DNA of 64,000 nucleotides, taken from positions 1 to 64,000 of the forward strand of contig JBMOQX010000038.1 of the NCBI GenBank assembly GCA_049322755.1, read 5' to 3'. Positions 24,586 through 33,844 of the stretch are shown one piece after another; the first letter of the stretch is position 1; every line of letters starts with the position of its first letter. This stretch comes from DATIUV01 sp049322755 (GTDB taxonomy: Bacteria > Pseudomonadota > Gammaproteobacteria > Burkholderiales > UBA6910). The notes under the pieces are model-generated. The model saw only the letters and a program-made list of their open reading frames with translations. It was not told the origin of the DNA and did not search any database. The translations under genes and the position numbers were made by a program.

Positions 24586-24616
24586 ATTGTAGTCGGTTCA
24601 GAGGCAGTTATCCACA
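24586..24616 (-). promoter_or_regulatory. Candidate dnaA promoter overlapped by a DnaA box
   Basis: On the minus strand TGGATA (-35, 4/6) and TACAAT (-10, 5/6) are 17 bases apart, with the start of transcription about 70 bases before the dnaA ATG. The perfect DnaA box at 24608-24616 covers the -35 element, which is the arrangement expected for autorepression by DnaA. Confidence 0.55.
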
Positions 24617-24636
24617 GCACCGGATGCGAATCGCGG

Positions 24637-24666
24637 TTGACAGCGCCCAACCCTCCAGTTTGTAAT
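24637..24666 (+). promoter_or_regulatory. Candidate rpmH promoter
   Basis: A perfect -35 (TTGACA, 24637-24642) and a 5/6 -10 (TGTAAT, 24661-24666) lie 18 bases apart, about 30 bases before the rpmH ATG. It would drive rpmH, rnpA, yidD, yidC and perhaps mnmE. Confidence 0.6.
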
Positions 24667-24696
24667 AGCGGGCTTTTCCATGCATGGGGTCAGGCG

Positions 24697-24831
24697 ATGA
24701 AACGCACATATCAACCATCCGTTGTCCGGCGCCGGCGGACCCACGGCTTTCGCGCCCGGATGCGCACCCGGTCCGGCCGCGCCGTGATCAACGCCCGGCG
24801 CGCCAAAGGCCGGGCGCGGCTCGCCGTCTAG
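24697..24831 (+). CDS. rpmH: 50S ribosomal protein L34
   Basis: Small, very basic protein of the large ribosomal subunit. The 44-residue product [18 protein letters not shown]... is complete and typical from end to end. It heads the plus-strand run rpmH-rnpA-yidD-yidC-mnmE and is divergent from dnaA. Its TAG stop is in the same reading frame as rnpA and only three bases before the apparent rnpA start. Confidence 0.97.
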   Translation: MKRTYQPSVVRRRRTHGFRARMRTRSGRAVINARRAKGRARLAV

Positions 24832-24834
24832 GGT

Positions 24835-25200
24835 CTGTCCGTCCCGGCTTACGCGTTTCCGAAATCCGCCCGGCTGCGCACCAGCGCAGAGTTTCGGGCG
24901 GTTCTCGGCCGCAGAGCGGGCGTGGCCGGCCGGTTTTTCCAAGTTTACTTTCGTTCGAACGCATGCCCTGGAGCACGCCTCGGCGTCGTGGCCGGGCGCA
25001 AGGCGGCTGGAAACGCGGTTCATCGAAACTTCGTCCGCCGGCTGATACGGGAGACGTTTCGCCTGAACCGGAGCCGTCTCGCGCAGGCGGATTTCGTGGT
25101 CCGGGTCGTGCGGCCCGTGGGGCGGGGCGATAGCCTCGCCGCACGCGAAGAACTGAACGAACTGCTGCTTAGAGCGTCGAGCCAATGTCACGCCTGCTGA
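24835..25200 (+). CDS. rnpA: Ribonuclease P protein component
   Basis: Protein cofactor that helps RNase P RNA mature tRNA 5' ends. RnpA similarity starts well upstream of the first ATG/GTG/TTG: residues [16 protein letters not shown], the normal N-terminal region, lie before the GTG at 24922. The only in-frame candidates before it are CTG at 24835 and 24874, since the rpmH stop closes the frame at 24829. Starting at CTG 24835 gives 121 residues, the usual length, including the RNR-type motif [15 protein letters not shown]. Starting at 24922 would give 92 residues and lose the first strand and helix. Translation is likely coupled to rpmH. The 3' end overlaps yidD by 16 bases. Confidence 0.85.
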   Translation: MSVPAYAFPKSARLRTSAEFRAVLGRRAGVAGRFFQVYFRSNACPGARLGVVAGRKAAGNAVHRNFVRRLIRETFRLNRSRLAQADFVVRVVRPVGRGDSLAAREELNELLLRASSQCHAC

Positions 25201-25394
25201 ATGCGCTGATCCGGGCCTACCAAGTGGCCGTGAGTCCGTTCATCGGGCCGCATTGCCGCTATACGCCAAGTTGCTCGGAGTACGCGCGCGAGGCCATCGA
25301 GCGCTACGGCGCCGCCCGTGGGTCGTGGCTTGCCGCCAGGCGGGTTGCGCGCTGCCATCCCTTCCACCCCGGCGGCCACGACCCCGTGCCCTGA
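25185..25394 (+). CDS. yidD: Membrane protein insertion efficiency factor YidD
   Basis: Small membrane-associated protein thought to aid insertion of inner-membrane proteins together with YidC. The 69-residue product contains the family signature [23 protein letters not shown] with conserved cysteines and ends in [12 protein letters not shown]. Its ATG lies inside the end of rnpA (16-base overlap), and yidC begins 11 bases after its stop, the standard rnpA-yidD-yidC arrangement. Confidence 0.95.
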   Translation: MSRLLNALIRAYQVAVSPFIGPHCRYTPSCSEYAREAIERYGAARGSWLAARRVARCHPFHPGGHDPVP

Positions 25395-25405
25395 TCGGCC
25401 CAGCC

Positions 25406-27070
25406 ATGGAAATCCAGCGCCTGATTCTTTTCCTGGTGTTCTCGATGTCGCTGCTGTTCCTCTGGCAGGAGTGGGAGGCGTATCAGCGTGGCCCGGCATC
25501 CGACACACCGCGAACCACGGCCGGCCCGGACCAGCCGCCTGTATCGTCCTCCTCGGGGCCTGCTCCCAGCGTGGGGCAGGACCTGCTCAAGCAACAGGGG
25601 GTGCCCGACGCGACGCCGCCGAAAACGTCGGCCAGTACGGTCACGGTGGAGACCGACGTGCTGCGAGCGGAGATCAGCACGCTGGGCGGGGAACTGGTGC
25701 GCCTGGAACTGCTCCGGCACGTAGGAACGGTGGACAAGAGCAAGCCGTTCGTGCTGTTCGAGCGCGGCGGCGGACGAACCTATGTGGCCCAGTCCGGGCT
25801 GATCGGGGAGGGCCTGCCCAATCATCGTACCGAGTTTTCGGTCCTGCCGGGCCCGCGTTCGCTCGGGCAAGGCGCCAGAGAGATCAGCCTGACGTTGGTG
25901 GCCCAGGGCGAAAACGGCATCGGGGTGGAAAAGACCTACACCTTCCGCCGTGGAAGCTACGTGGTGGACCTGGCGTTTCGGATCAAGAACAGCGGCGCAA
26001 ACCCCATCACGCCGTTTGCCTATCAGCAGCTGGTGCGCGACGGCGAGCCGCCCGAGGGCGATCCGAAAATGCTGCAGACGTATACGGGCGCGGCGTATTA
26101 CACCGAAGCCGAGAAGTTCAGAAAGCTCGCCTTCTCCGACATCGAGAAGCAGAAAACCGGCCTGCCTAAGACCACGACGGACGGCTGGATCGGCATGCTG
26201 CAGCACTACTTCGTCTCGGCCCTCGTGCCGGAAGGCGATGTCACACGCGAGTTTTACGCAAGGCAGCTGGAAAAGGACCTCTATTCCGTGGGCGTCATCG
26301 TGCCGGTGGGCACGGTGGAGCCGGGGAGCGAGAAACGCGTCTCCACGCGGCTCTACGCCGGCCCGCAGGAGCAGCAGACGCTGGCCAAGCTGGCGCCGGG
26401 GCTGGACCTGGTGGTGGACTATGGCTGGCTCACCGTCATCGCGGTACCGTTGTTCTGGGTGCTCCAGAAATTCCACGGCCTAACCGGAAACTGGGGCGTC
26501 GCGATCATTCTCTTGACGGTGCTGGTGAAAGGGCTCTTCTATCCATTGTCGGCCGCCAGCTACCGCTCGATGGCGAAAATGAAGGCGGTGACTCCGCGCC
26601 TGCAGAAGATCAAGGAGCTGCACGGCCACGATCGTCAAAAGCTGCACCAGGCGATGATGGATCTGTACAAGACCGAGAAGATCAATCCCCTCGGCGGCTG
26701 CCTGCCGATCCTGATCCAGATCCCGGTATTCATTGCGCTCTACTGGGTGCTGCTCGCCAGCGTGGAACTCCGGAATGCGCCGTTCGCTTTGTGGATCAAG
26801 GACTTGTCTGTTGCAGACCCGTATTTCGTGCTGCCGGTGGTGATGGGCGCCACGATGTGGATCCAGATGAAGCTCAACCCGACGCCTCCGGACCCGATCC
26901 AAGCCAAGGTGATGCAGATCATGCCGATCGCATTCACCGTTTTCTTTCTGTTCTTCCCGGCCGGCCTGGTGCTCTACTGGCTGGTCAACAACGTCCTGTC
27001 CATCGCGCAGCAATGGCATATCACCCGCTCCATGGAAAGGGCCGCAGCCGCTGCCCATGGCAAGCGATGA
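25406..27070 (+). CDS. yidC: Membrane protein insertase YidC
   Basis: Inner-membrane insertase acting alone or with SecYEG. The 554-residue product starts [26 protein letters not shown], the first membrane segment, followed by a large periplasmic domain (about 50-345) and a C-terminal core of several membrane segments. The core contains [22 protein letters not shown], the [20 protein letters not shown] loop, and [21 protein letters not shown]. The frame is open 153 bases further upstream through yidD, but the hydrophobic start fixes this ATG. Its last 14 bases overlap mnmE. Confidence 0.97.
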   Translation: MEIQRLILFLVFSMSLLFLWQEWEAYQRGPASDTPRTTAGPDQPPVSSSSGPAPSVGQDLLKQQGVPDATPPKTSASTVTVETDVLRAEISTLGGELVRLELLRHVGTVDKSKPFVLFERGGGRTYVAQSGLIGEGLPNHRTEFSVLPGPRSLGQGAREISLTLVAQGENGIGVEKTYTFRRGSYVVDLAFRIKNSGANPITPFAYQQLVRDGEPPEGDPKMLQTYTGAAYYTEAEKFRKLAFSDIEKQKTGLPKTTTDGWIGMLQHYFVSALVPEGDVTREFYARQLEKDLYSVGVIVPVGTVEPGSEKRVSTRLYAGPQEQQTLAKLAPGLDLVVDYGWLTVIAVPLFWVLQKFHGLTGNWGVAIILLTVLVKGLFYPLSAASYRSMAKMKAVTPRLQKIKELHGHDRQKLHQAMMDLYKTEKINPLGGCLPILIQIPVFIALYWVLLASVELRNAPFALWIKDLSVADPYFVLPVVMGATMWIQMKLNPTPPDPIQAKVMQIMPIAFTVFFLFFPAGLVLYWLVNNVLSIAQQWHITRSMERAAAAAHGKR

Positions 27071-28397
27071 GCCCATCGCGGCGATCGCCACGCCGCTGGG
27101 GCGCGGCGGCATCGGCGTTATCCGGGTTTCCGGAGCCGACCTGAGTTCCATCTCCCAGGCCCTCCTGGGTCGCGTGCCGCCGGCGCGGCGCGCGGTGCTC
27201 ACCGTTTTCCGCGACGTCGACGGCGGCGCCATCGACGAGGGCTTGGCGTTGTACTTTCCCGCCCCCCATTCCTACACCGGCGAGGACGTGCTGGAACTGC
27301 ACGGGCACGGCGGCGTCACGGTGATGAACTTGTTATTGCGGCGCTGTCTGGAGGCGGGCGCGCGCATGGCGGAGCCCGGCGAGTTCAGCAAGCGCGCCTT
27401 CCTTAAGGGCAAGCTGGATCTGGCCCAGGCGGAGAGCGTGGCCGATCTCATCGACGCCAGCACGGCCGAGGCCGCGCGCTCGGCCGTGCGCTCGTTGCGC
27501 GGCGAGTTTTCCCATGAGGTGGCGCGCCTCCGCGACGGCCTGATCGAGTTGCGGGCGCTCACGGAAGCCACGCTGGATTTCCCGGACGAGGAGGTGGATT
27601 TCCTCCAGGCTGCCGACGCGTTCCGGCGTCTCGACGCGTTGGCGTCACGATTGGACGAACTCCTGGCCAATGCCCGCCAGGGCGCGCTGCTGCGGGAAGG
27701 AGCGCACGTGGTGCTGGTGGGAATGCCGAACGTCGGCAAGTCGAGCCTGCTCAATCGCCTCGCGCGGGAGGAGCTGGCGATCGTCACCGACGTGCCCGGC
27801 ACGACCCGCGATACCATCCGCACCCACATCCAGATCGATGGCGTACCGTTTCATGTGATCGATACGGCGGGGCTCCGGGATACTCAGGACGCGGTGGAGC
27901 GCATTGGCATCGAGCGGGCGCTGGCGGCGGCGGAGGCCGCCGATTTGATCCTGGTGGTCACGGAGTACGGGTCGCGCGCGTCACCGGAAGACGAGGCGAT
28001 CCTCGCCCGGCTTCCCCAGCGCCTGCCGCGGATCCTGGTGCGCAACAAGATCGACCTGGAGGGCCTCGCGCCGGCGGTTCACCGCAGTGGACGCGACGCC
28101 GAGGTGTGGCTCTCGGCCAAGTCGGGCGACGGCGTGGCGCTGCTGCAGCAGGAATTGCTGCGCGACGTTGGCTGGACCGGCCAGGGCGAAGGCGTGTTCA
28201 TGGCGCGCGAGCGGCATCTCGCGGCGCTGCGGGCGGCGGCGGCCCATCTGGCGCTGGCGCGGGAGCGGGTCGACCGCCTCGAGCTGTTCGCAGAAGAGCT
28301 GCGGCTGGCGCACGACGCCTTGGGTCGTATCACCGGCGAGTTCACGCCCGACGATCTTCTGGGCGAGATTTTCGGAAGGTTCTGCATCGGGAAATAG
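27057..28397 (+). CDS. mnmE: tRNA-modification GTPase MnmE
   Basis: With MnmG it forms the complex that adds 5-carboxymethylaminomethyl (or aminomethyl) to U34 of certain tRNAs. The 446-residue product has the N-terminal tetrahydrofolate-binding region ([20 protein letters not shown]). Its G domain has [29 protein letters not shown] and RNKID. It ends FGRFCIGK, with the catalytic CxGK. Its ATG overlaps the end of yidC. The partner mnmG lies 2 kb downstream, separated by pckG and two parS sites. Confidence 0.97.
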   Translation: MASDEPIAAIATPLGRGGIGVIRVSGADLSSISQALLGRVPPARRAVLTVFRDVDGGAIDEGLALYFPAPHSYTGEDVLELHGHGGVTVMNLLLRRCLEAGARMAEPGEFSKRAFLKGKLDLAQAESVADLIDASTAEAARSAVRSLRGEFSHEVARLRDGLIELRALTEATLDFPDEEVDFLQAADAFRRLDALASRLDELLANARQGALLREGAHVVLVGMPNVGKSSLLNRLAREELAIVTDVPGTTRDTIRTHIQIDGVPFHVIDTAGLRDTQDAVERIGIERALAAAEAADLILVVTEYGSRASPEDEAILARLPQRLPRILVRNKIDLEGLAPAVHRSGRDAEVWLSAKSGDGVALLQQELLRDVGWTGQGEGVFMARERHLAALRAAAAHLALARERVDRLELFAEELRLAHDALGRITGEFTPDDLLGEIFGRFCIGK

Positions 28398-28485
28398 CGG
28401 TCGGTTTGCCTGCGCTGCGCAACGCAGCGTTAAAATAAAAACTTTTTCTGATCGCATAGACAAAGCCGACACGGAGGAGGGCCCC

Positions 28486-30324
28486 ATGAGCGAGATGAGC
28501 GCACCCGCGCGGCCGGCGCTGAACGCCCCGAGCTACGTCCAGCATCGCGAGCTCATCGAGTGGGTGGGCCGCATGGCGGCGCTGACCCGGCCGGACCGGG
28601 TGGTCTGGTGTGACGGCTCCCAGGCGGAGTACGACCGCTTGTGCGAGGAGATGGTGCAGGCCGGGACGTTCATCCGCCTCAATCCGGCACGGCGGCCAAA
28701 CTCTTTTCTGGCACGATCCGATCCGTCGGACGTCGCGCGCATGGAAGATCGCACTTTCGTCTGCAGCCGCCAGCGGGAGGACGCCGGCCCCAACAACAAT
28801 TGGGTCGAGCCCGGCGAAATGCGTGACACGCTCCACCGCCTTTTTGAGGGCTGCATGAGGGGACGCACCATGTACGTGGTGCCGTTCAGCATGGGCCCGC
28901 TCGGCTCGCCCATCGCGCATATCGGCGTCGAGCTCTCCGACTCGCCCTACGTGGTGGCGAACATGCGCATCATGACCCGCATGGGCAAGGCCGTGTACGA
29001 CGTCCTGGGCAAGGATGGCGAATTCGTGCCGTGCATGCACTCCGTGGGCGCGCCGCTGGCGGCCGGTGAAAAGGACGTGGCTTGGCCCTGCAGCCGCGAG
29101 CACAAGTACATCGTGCACTTTCCGGAGAGCAAGGAGATCTGGTCCTACGGGTCGGGCTACGGCGGCAATGCGCTGCTGGGGAAAAAATGCTTCGCCCTGC
29201 GCATCGCGTCGGTGATGGCAAAAGAGCAGGGCTGGCTGGCGGAGCACATGCTCATCCTGGGCATCACGTCGCCCCAGGGGGAAAAGAGCTACGTCGCGGC
29301 GGCGTTTCCGAGCGCGTGCGGCAAGACCAACCTGGCAATGCTGATTCCGCCCAGGGGGTTGGAGGGCTGGAAGGTGTCCACGGTGGGGGAGGACATCGCC
29401 TGGATCAAGCCGGGGAAGGACGGGCGTTTTTACGCCATCAACCCGGAAGCCGGGTTTTTCGGGGTCGCTCCGGGGACGTCCGAAGCCACTAACCCCAACG
29501 CCATGGCGAGTCTCCACGCCAACTGCATCTTCACGAACGTGGCGCTTACGCCCGACGGGGACGTCTGGTGGGAAGGCATGACCAAGGAACCCCCGCCCCA
29601 GCTGATCGACTGGCAGGGCAAACCGTGGACGCCGGGCTCGGGGCGCAAGGCCGCCCACCCGAACGCGCGCTTCACCGTCCCGGCGGTTCAATGCCCCTCG
29701 CTCGATCCCGACTGGGAGAACCCGAACGGGGTGCCGATCTCGGCGTTCGTTTTTGGCGGCCGGCGTTCGACCTCGGTACCGCTGGTATTCGAGGCCTTCA
29801 ACTGGAACTACGGCGTCTACATGGCATCCACGATGGGTTCGGAGACCACCGCCGCCATCACCGGCCAGACCGGCGTGGTGCGCCGGGACCCGTTCGCCAT
29901 GCTGGCCTTCTGCGGCTACCACATGGGCGATTACTTCAACCACTGGCTGCGCATCGGCCACACCATCTCTCATCCGCCCAGGATCTTTTGCGTGAACTGG
30001 TTCCGGCTCGACGGCAACGGGGAGTTCTTGTGGCCGGGGTTCGGCGAGAACATGCGCGTCCTGAAGTGGATCGTCGATCGCTGCCAGGGACGGGGGCGGG
30101 CCCGGGAGACCCCGTTGGGGTGGATGCCGCGTTACGAGGACCTGGACTGGACCGGCCTGGAATCGGTGAGCCGCGAGCAGTTCGAGGCGCTGATGGCGGT
30201 GGACACCGGCCTGTGGAAGGAGGAGTTGGAAGCCCACCATGAATGGTTCGAAAAGCTCAAGGACCGCCTGCCGCGCCAGTTGACGCTCAAGCGCGAGCTG
30301 TTCAATCTGAGTCTCTGGCACTGA
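28486..30324 (+). CDS. pckG: Phosphoenolpyruvate carboxykinase (GTP)
   Basis: Converts oxaloacetate + GTP to phosphoenolpyruvate + CO2, the entry step of gluconeogenesis from the TCA cycle. The 612-residue product has the GTP-type length and motifs: the substrate region [20 protein letters not shown], the kinase loop [13 protein letters not shown] with the reactive cysteine, the metal/nucleotide segment [33 protein letters not shown], and [20 protein letters not shown] precedes the ATG. Its place between mnmE and mnmG, usually close neighbours in this class, suggests insertion at this spot. It partners functionally with the glycolytic genes at the left of the window. Confidence 0.96.
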   Translation: MSEMSAPARPALNAPSYVQHRELIEWVGRMAALTRPDRVVWCDGSQAEYDRLCEEMVQAGTFIRLNPARRPNSFLARSDPSDVARMEDRTFVCSRQREDAGPNNNWVEPGEMRDTLHRLFEGCMRGRTMYVVPFSMGPLGSPIAHIGVELSDSPYVVANMRIMTRMGKAVYDVLGKDGEFVPCMHSVGAPLAAGEKDVAWPCSREHKYIVHFPESKEIWSYGSGYGGNALLGKKCFALRIASVMAKEQGWLAEHMLILGITSPQGEKSYVAAAFPSACGKTNLAMLIPPRGLEGWKVSTVGEDIAWIKPGKDGRFYAINPEAGFFGVAPGTSEATNPNAMASLHANCIFTNVALTPDGDVWWEGMTKEPPPQLIDWQGKPWTPGSGRKAAHPNARFTVPAVQCPSLDPDWENPNGVPISAFVFGGRRSTSVPLVFEAFNWNYGVYMASTMGSETTAAITGQTGVVRRDPFAMLAFCGYHMGDYFNHWLRIGHTISHPPRIFCVNWFRLDGNGEFLWPGFGENMRVLKWIVDRCQGRGRARETPLGWMPRYEDLDWTGLESVSREQFEALMAVDTGLWKEELEAHHEWFEKLKDRLPRQLTLKRELFNLSLWH

Positions 30325-30330
30325 ACGTTG

Positions 30331-30366
30331 GACCGCCGGAGGTTTCACGTGAAACCTCCGGCGGTC
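30331..30366. promoter_or_regulatory. parS: parS site 1 inside a 36-bp perfect palindrome
   Basis: GGTTTCACGTGAAACC (30341-30356) holds the 14-base parS core GTTTCACGTGAAAC, the ParB-binding site. The symmetry continues 10 bases on each side, giving 36 bases of perfect dyad symmetry that begins six bases after the pckG stop. It can also fold as an 18-bp hairpin in the pckG transcript, but no T-run follows. Confidence 0.9.
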
Positions 30367-30382
30367 AGGCAGGGGCGCCGTG

Positions 30383-30396
30383 GTTTCACGTGAAAC
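30383..30396. promoter_or_regulatory. parS: parS site 2
   Basis: A second perfect 14-base parS core, GTTTCACGTGAAAC, lies 41 bases centre-to-centre from the first, about four helical turns, and 68 bases before the mnmG ATG. parA and parB lie 2.6 kb downstream. Confidence 0.9.
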
Positions 30397-30464
30397 TGGG
30401 CGGCCCCGCGGCTGGGGCTGATGCACCATTTCGAGTATCATTTGAGCCCTTTTCGGCGGCGCCC

Positions 30465-32369
30465 ATGATCTTCCCCTCTGAGTTTGACGTGATCGTGATC
30501 GGCGGCGGCCACGCCGGCACCGAAGCGGCGCTGGCGGCGGCCCGCATGGGCGTGCGCACGCTGCTGCTGACCCACAACATCGAAACCCTCGGCCAGATGT
30601 CCTGCAACCCGTCGGTGGGGGGCATCGGCAAGGGGCACCTCGTGAAGGAGGTGGACGCGCTGGGGGGCGCCATGGCCGAGGCCGCGGACGAGGCCGGCAT
30701 CCAGTTCCGCATTCTCAATTCCAGCAAGGGGCCGGCGGTGCGGGCGACCCGCGCCCAGGCGGACCGGGTGCTCTACAAGCAGGCGATCCGCCGCCGGCTG
30801 GAGAATCAGGCCAACCTCTGGTTGTTCCAGCAGGCGGTTGACGACCTGCGGCTCGAGGGCGAGCGGGTGAGCGGCGTCGTCACGCAGCTGGGCCTCATGT
30901 TCCGCGCCCGGGCGGTGGTGCTGACGGCGGGAACGTTCCTCTCGGGCCTGGTGCACGTCGGGCTCTCGAATTACCGTGCCGGCCGCGCCGGCGACCCGCC
31001 GGCGCTGACCCTGGCGGCGCGCCTGCGGGAGCTGAAACTTCCGGTTGGACGGCTGAAGACCGGCACGCCGCCTCGGATCGACGGGCGCAGCGTCGACTTC
31101 TCGGTGATGGAGCGGCAGCCGGGGGACGAACCGGTGCCCGTGTTCTCCTTTCTCGGGCGCGCGGATCAGCACCCGCGCCAGCTGCCGTGCTGGATCACCC
31201 ACACCAACGCCGTGACCCACGACATCATCCGCGGCGGCCTCGACCGCTCCCCGATGTACTCCGGCGTGATCGAGGGTGTCGGCCCGCGCTACTGCCCGTC
31301 CATCGAGGACAAGGTGGTGCGCTTCGCCGGCAAGAGTTCGCACCAGGTGTTCCTGGAGCCGGAGGGCCTTGCCACCCACGAAATCTACCCCAACGGCATC
31401 TCCACCTCGTTGCCGTTCGACGTCCAGGTACGGCTGGTGCACTCGATCCGCGGCCTGGAGAACGCGCACATCGTGCGGCCAGGCTATGCCATCGAGTACG
31501 ACTACTTCGATCCGCGCTGGCTCAAGGGCTCGCTCGAGACCAAGCAGATCGGCGGCTTGTTCTTTGCCGGGCAGATCAACGGCACCACCGGGTATGAGGA
31601 AGCCGCCGCCCAGGGCCTGCTGGCGGGTATCAACGCCGGTTTGCAGGTGTCGGGTCGGGGTCCCTGGTGTCCGGCGCGGGACGAGGCCTACCTTGGCGTT
31701 CTGGTGGACGACCTCATCACGCGGGGCGTGACCGAGCCGTATCGAATGTTCACCAGCCGCGCCGAGTACCGCCTGCAGTTGCGGGAGGACAATGCCGATC
31801 TACGCCTGACCGCGATCGGGCGCCGGCTCGGAGTCGTCGACGATCGCCGCTGGGATGCATTCGCCCGCAAGCGCGATGCGATTCTCGGGGAGCAGGAGCG
31901 GCTCAAGTCCACCTGGGTGAATCCCCGCTGTGTCGATGCGGCGCGGGCCGTCGAGCTGTTCGGCAAACCGCTGGAGAGGGAGGGCTCGGCCCTGGATCTG
32001 CTGCGGCGGCCTGAAACCACGTATCGGAGCTTGATGCAGCTTCCAGGCGTCGGTCCTGGAGTCGATGACCCCAGCGTTGCCGCGCAGGTGGAGATCCAGG
32101 CCAAGTACGACGGCTACATCGCGCGCCAGCAGACCGAGGTGGAGCGGAACCGGGCCCAGGAGGCCACCGTCCTGCCTCCCGGCCTGGACTTTTCCACCGT
32201 GCGGGGTTTGTCGAAAGAGGTCCAGCAAAAGCTCAATCTCCACCGACCGGAGACGATCGGGCAGGCAGCCCGGATATCCGGCGTGACCCCGGCGGCGATT
32301 TCCCTGCTGCTGGTCCACCTCAAGCGGGGTTTTCCCTGCAACCCGAACGACGCCAAGCGGACCGCCTGA
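30465..32369 (+). CDS. mnmG: tRNA uridine-5-carboxymethylaminomethyl(34) synthesis enzyme MnmG
   Basis: FAD-dependent partner of MnmE in wobble-uridine modification. The 634-residue product from the ATG at 30465 begins with the Rossmann motif [22 protein letters not shown], then [31 protein letters not shown], and [12 protein letters not shown]. The C-terminal part has [43 protein letters not shown] and a final helical domain. Codons upstream of this ATG run through the parS region and are not coding-like. Its stop overlaps the apparent CTG start of rsmG. Confidence 0.97.
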   Translation: MIFPSEFDVIVIGGGHAGTEAALAAARMGVRTLLLTHNIETLGQMSCNPSVGGIGKGHLVKEVDALGGAMAEAADEAGIQFRILNSSKGPAVRATRAQADRVLYKQAIRRRLENQANLWLFQQAVDDLRLEGERVSGVVTQLGLMFRARAVVLTAGTFLSGLVHVGLSNYRAGRAGDPPALTLAARLRELKLPVGRLKTGTPPRIDGRSVDFSVMERQPGDEPVPVFSFLGRADQHPRQLPCWITHTNAVTHDIIRGGLDRSPMYSGVIEGVGPRYCPSIEDKVVRFAGKSSHQVFLEPEGLATHEIYPNGISTSLPFDVQVRLVHSIRGLENAHIVRPGYAIEYDYFDPRWLKGSLETKQIGGLFFAGQINGTTGYEEAAAQGLLAGINAGLQVSGRGPWCPARDEAYLGVLVDDLITRGVTEPYRMFTSRAEYRLQLREDNADLRLTAIGRRLGVVDDRRWDAFARKRDAILGEQERLKSTWVNPRCVDAARAVELFGKPLEREGSALDLLRRPETTYRSLMQLPGVGPGVDDPSVAAQVEIQAKYDGYIARQQTEVERNRAQEATVLPPGLDFSTVRGLSKEVQQKLNLHRPETIGQAARISGVTPAAISLLLVHLKRGFPCNPNDAKRTA

Positions 32370-33007
32370 ACGTCGATGCCGACCTCCTGCGGCGTGGGCT
32401 GGACCAGCTGGGTCTTGCGCTGCGTGCGGAGGCCGTCGGTCAGTTGCGGGCGTATTCCGAACTGCTGCTGAAATGGAACCGCGTCTACAACCTCACGGCC
32501 GTCCGCGACCCGGAGAAAATCATCACCCACCATCTCCTGGACTCGCTGGCGGTGCTGCCCTACGTCGAGGGCCCGCGCGTCGTGGACGTGGGGGCGGGTG
32601 CCGGCCTTCCTGGGATCCCGCTGGCCATCGCCGCGCCATCCCTGCAGATCACGCTCATCGAGAGCAATCAGAAGAAGTGCGCGTTTCTCACGCAGGTGCG
32701 GGTGGAGATCGGGCTGGGCAACGTTGCCGTGGCCTGCCAGCGGGTCCAGGATCATCGCTCGAGTGTTGGATTCAACACATTGATTTGTAGAGCTTTTTCA
32801 TCAATTTCCGAATTCCTGGCAGGTGCCGCGCCGCTTTGCGCCGACGGCGGTGTCATGCTGGCGATGAAGGGCGTTTACCCCGCGGAGGCGTTGCGGAGCA
32901 TCCCCGCAGGCCTGCAATTGGAGGCGGTGCGCGCGTTGCAGGTTCCGGGGCTCGGCGCCGAGCGCCATCTGGTAATCGTGCGCAAGCCTGCCGCAGCGGC
33001 GGCGTGA
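32366..33007 (+). CDS. rsmG: 16S rRNA (guanine-527-N7)-methyltransferase
   Basis: Methylates G527 of 16S rRNA with S-adenosylmethionine. The SAM motif [15 protein letters not shown] and [15 protein letters not shown] identify it. Residues typical of the family N-terminus ([14 protein letters not shown]...) precede the first ATG/GTG/TTG, which is the TTG at 32444. The in-frame CTG at 32366 forms a CTGA overlap with the mnmG stop and gives 213 residues, the normal size. From 32444 only 187 remain, losing the first helices. CTG initiation coupled to mnmG is therefore likely but unproven. parA starts 22 bases after its stop. Confidence 0.9.
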   Translation: MNVDADLLRRGLDQLGLALRAEAVGQLRAYSELLLKWNRVYNLTAVRDPEKIITHHLLDSLAVLPYVEGPRVVDVGAGAGLPGIPLAIAAPSLQITLIESNQKKCAFLTQVRVEIGLGNVAVACQRVQDHRSSVGFNTLICRAFSSISEFLAGAAPLCADGGVMLAMKGVYPAEALRSIPAGLQLEAVRALQVPGLGAERHLVIVRKPAAAAA

Positions 33008-33029
33008 GCGGGCGCGTCGGACGAGCACA

Positions 33030-33842
33030 ATGACCCGGATCATCGCCATCGCGAACCAGAAGGGTGGCGTCGGCAAAACCACGACCGCGGTCAATCTCGC
33101 CGCCAGCCTTGCCGCCATGAAGCGGCGGGTCCTGCTGGTGGATCTGGATCCGCAAGGCAACGCCACTACCGGCAGCGGAATCGACAAGCGCGCGCTGCGG
33201 CACACCGTGTACGAGGTGCTGTTGGGCGTGTACGAGGTGCTGCTGGGCAAGGCACCCATCGTCGCCGTGCGCCGCCGGTCACCAGAGGGTGGCTTCGATC
33301 TGGTGCCGTCCAACCGCGAGCTGGCGGGGGCGGAGGTGGAACTGGTGGAGTTGCCCAATCGCGAGGCCCGCCTCAAGGAGGCGCTGAAGGCGGTATCCGA
33401 CGAATACGATTTCATCCTGCTGGACTGCCCGCCCGCCCTGAACCTGCTCACCGTCAACGGGCTGGCGGCGGCGGAGTCGGTGCTGATTCCCATGCAGTGC
33501 GAGTACTACGCTCTGGAAGGGTTGTCGGACCTGATGCAAACCATCAAGAAGGTGCGCGCCCACTTGAACCCCAACCTGCAGGTTGAAGGCTTGCTGCGCA
33601 CCATGTACGACCCGCGCAACATCCTCGGCCAGCAGGTGGCGGCGCAACTGGAGCAGCACTACGGCGAGCGCGTGTTTCGCACCGTGGTCCCGCGCAATAT
33701 CCGCCTGGCGGAAGCGCCGAGCCACGGTGTTCCGGTGCTCTATCTGGACAAGACCTCCAAGGGGGCCCAGGCCTACCTCGCGCTGGCGGGGGAGATGCTG
33801 CGGCGGATGGAAGAGCAGGCCAAACAGGCGGCAGGAGCTTAG
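33030..33842 (+). CDS. parA: Chromosome-partitioning ATPase ParA (Soj)
   Basis: Walker-type ATPase that binds DNA non-specifically and moves ParB-parS complexes, segregating the origin region. The 270-residue product has the deviant Walker A motif ANQKGGVGKTTTAVNLAA, VDLDPQGNATTG, and the Walker B-like FILLDCPPALNLLTVN, with the C-terminal VPRNIRLAEAPSHG. An in-frame tandem duplication (VYEVLLG twice, about residues 60-73) makes it seven residues longer than expected. parB follows two bases after the stop. Confidence 0.96.
   Translation: MTRIIAIANQKGGVGKTTTAVNLAASLAAMKRRVLLVDLDPQGNATTGSGIDKRALRHTVYEVLLGVYEVLLGKAPIVAVRRRSPEGGFDLVPSNRELAGAEVELVELPNREARLKEALKAVSDEYDFILLDCPPALNLLTVNGLAAAESVLIPMQCEYYALEGLSDLMQTIKKVRAHLNPNLQVEGLLRTMYDPRNILGQQVAAQLEQHYGERVFRTVVPRNIRLAEAPSHGVPVLYLDKTSKGAQAYLALAGEMLRRMEEQAKQAAGA
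33207..33248 (+). repeat. 21-bp tandem duplication within parA
   Basis: Positions 33207-33227 and 33228-33248 are identical except for one synonymous base (TTG/CTG), and encode VYEVLLG twice in frame. The near-identity indicates a recent replication-slippage event. Confidence 0.95.
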
Positions 33843-33844
33843 GA

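Noticed and set aside
30316..30331. Second sigma-54 promoter (TGGCACTGAACGTTGG) at the end of pckG
   Set aside because: The -12 half lacks GC at the required 10-base spacing, and the -24 half is part of the pckG coding end.
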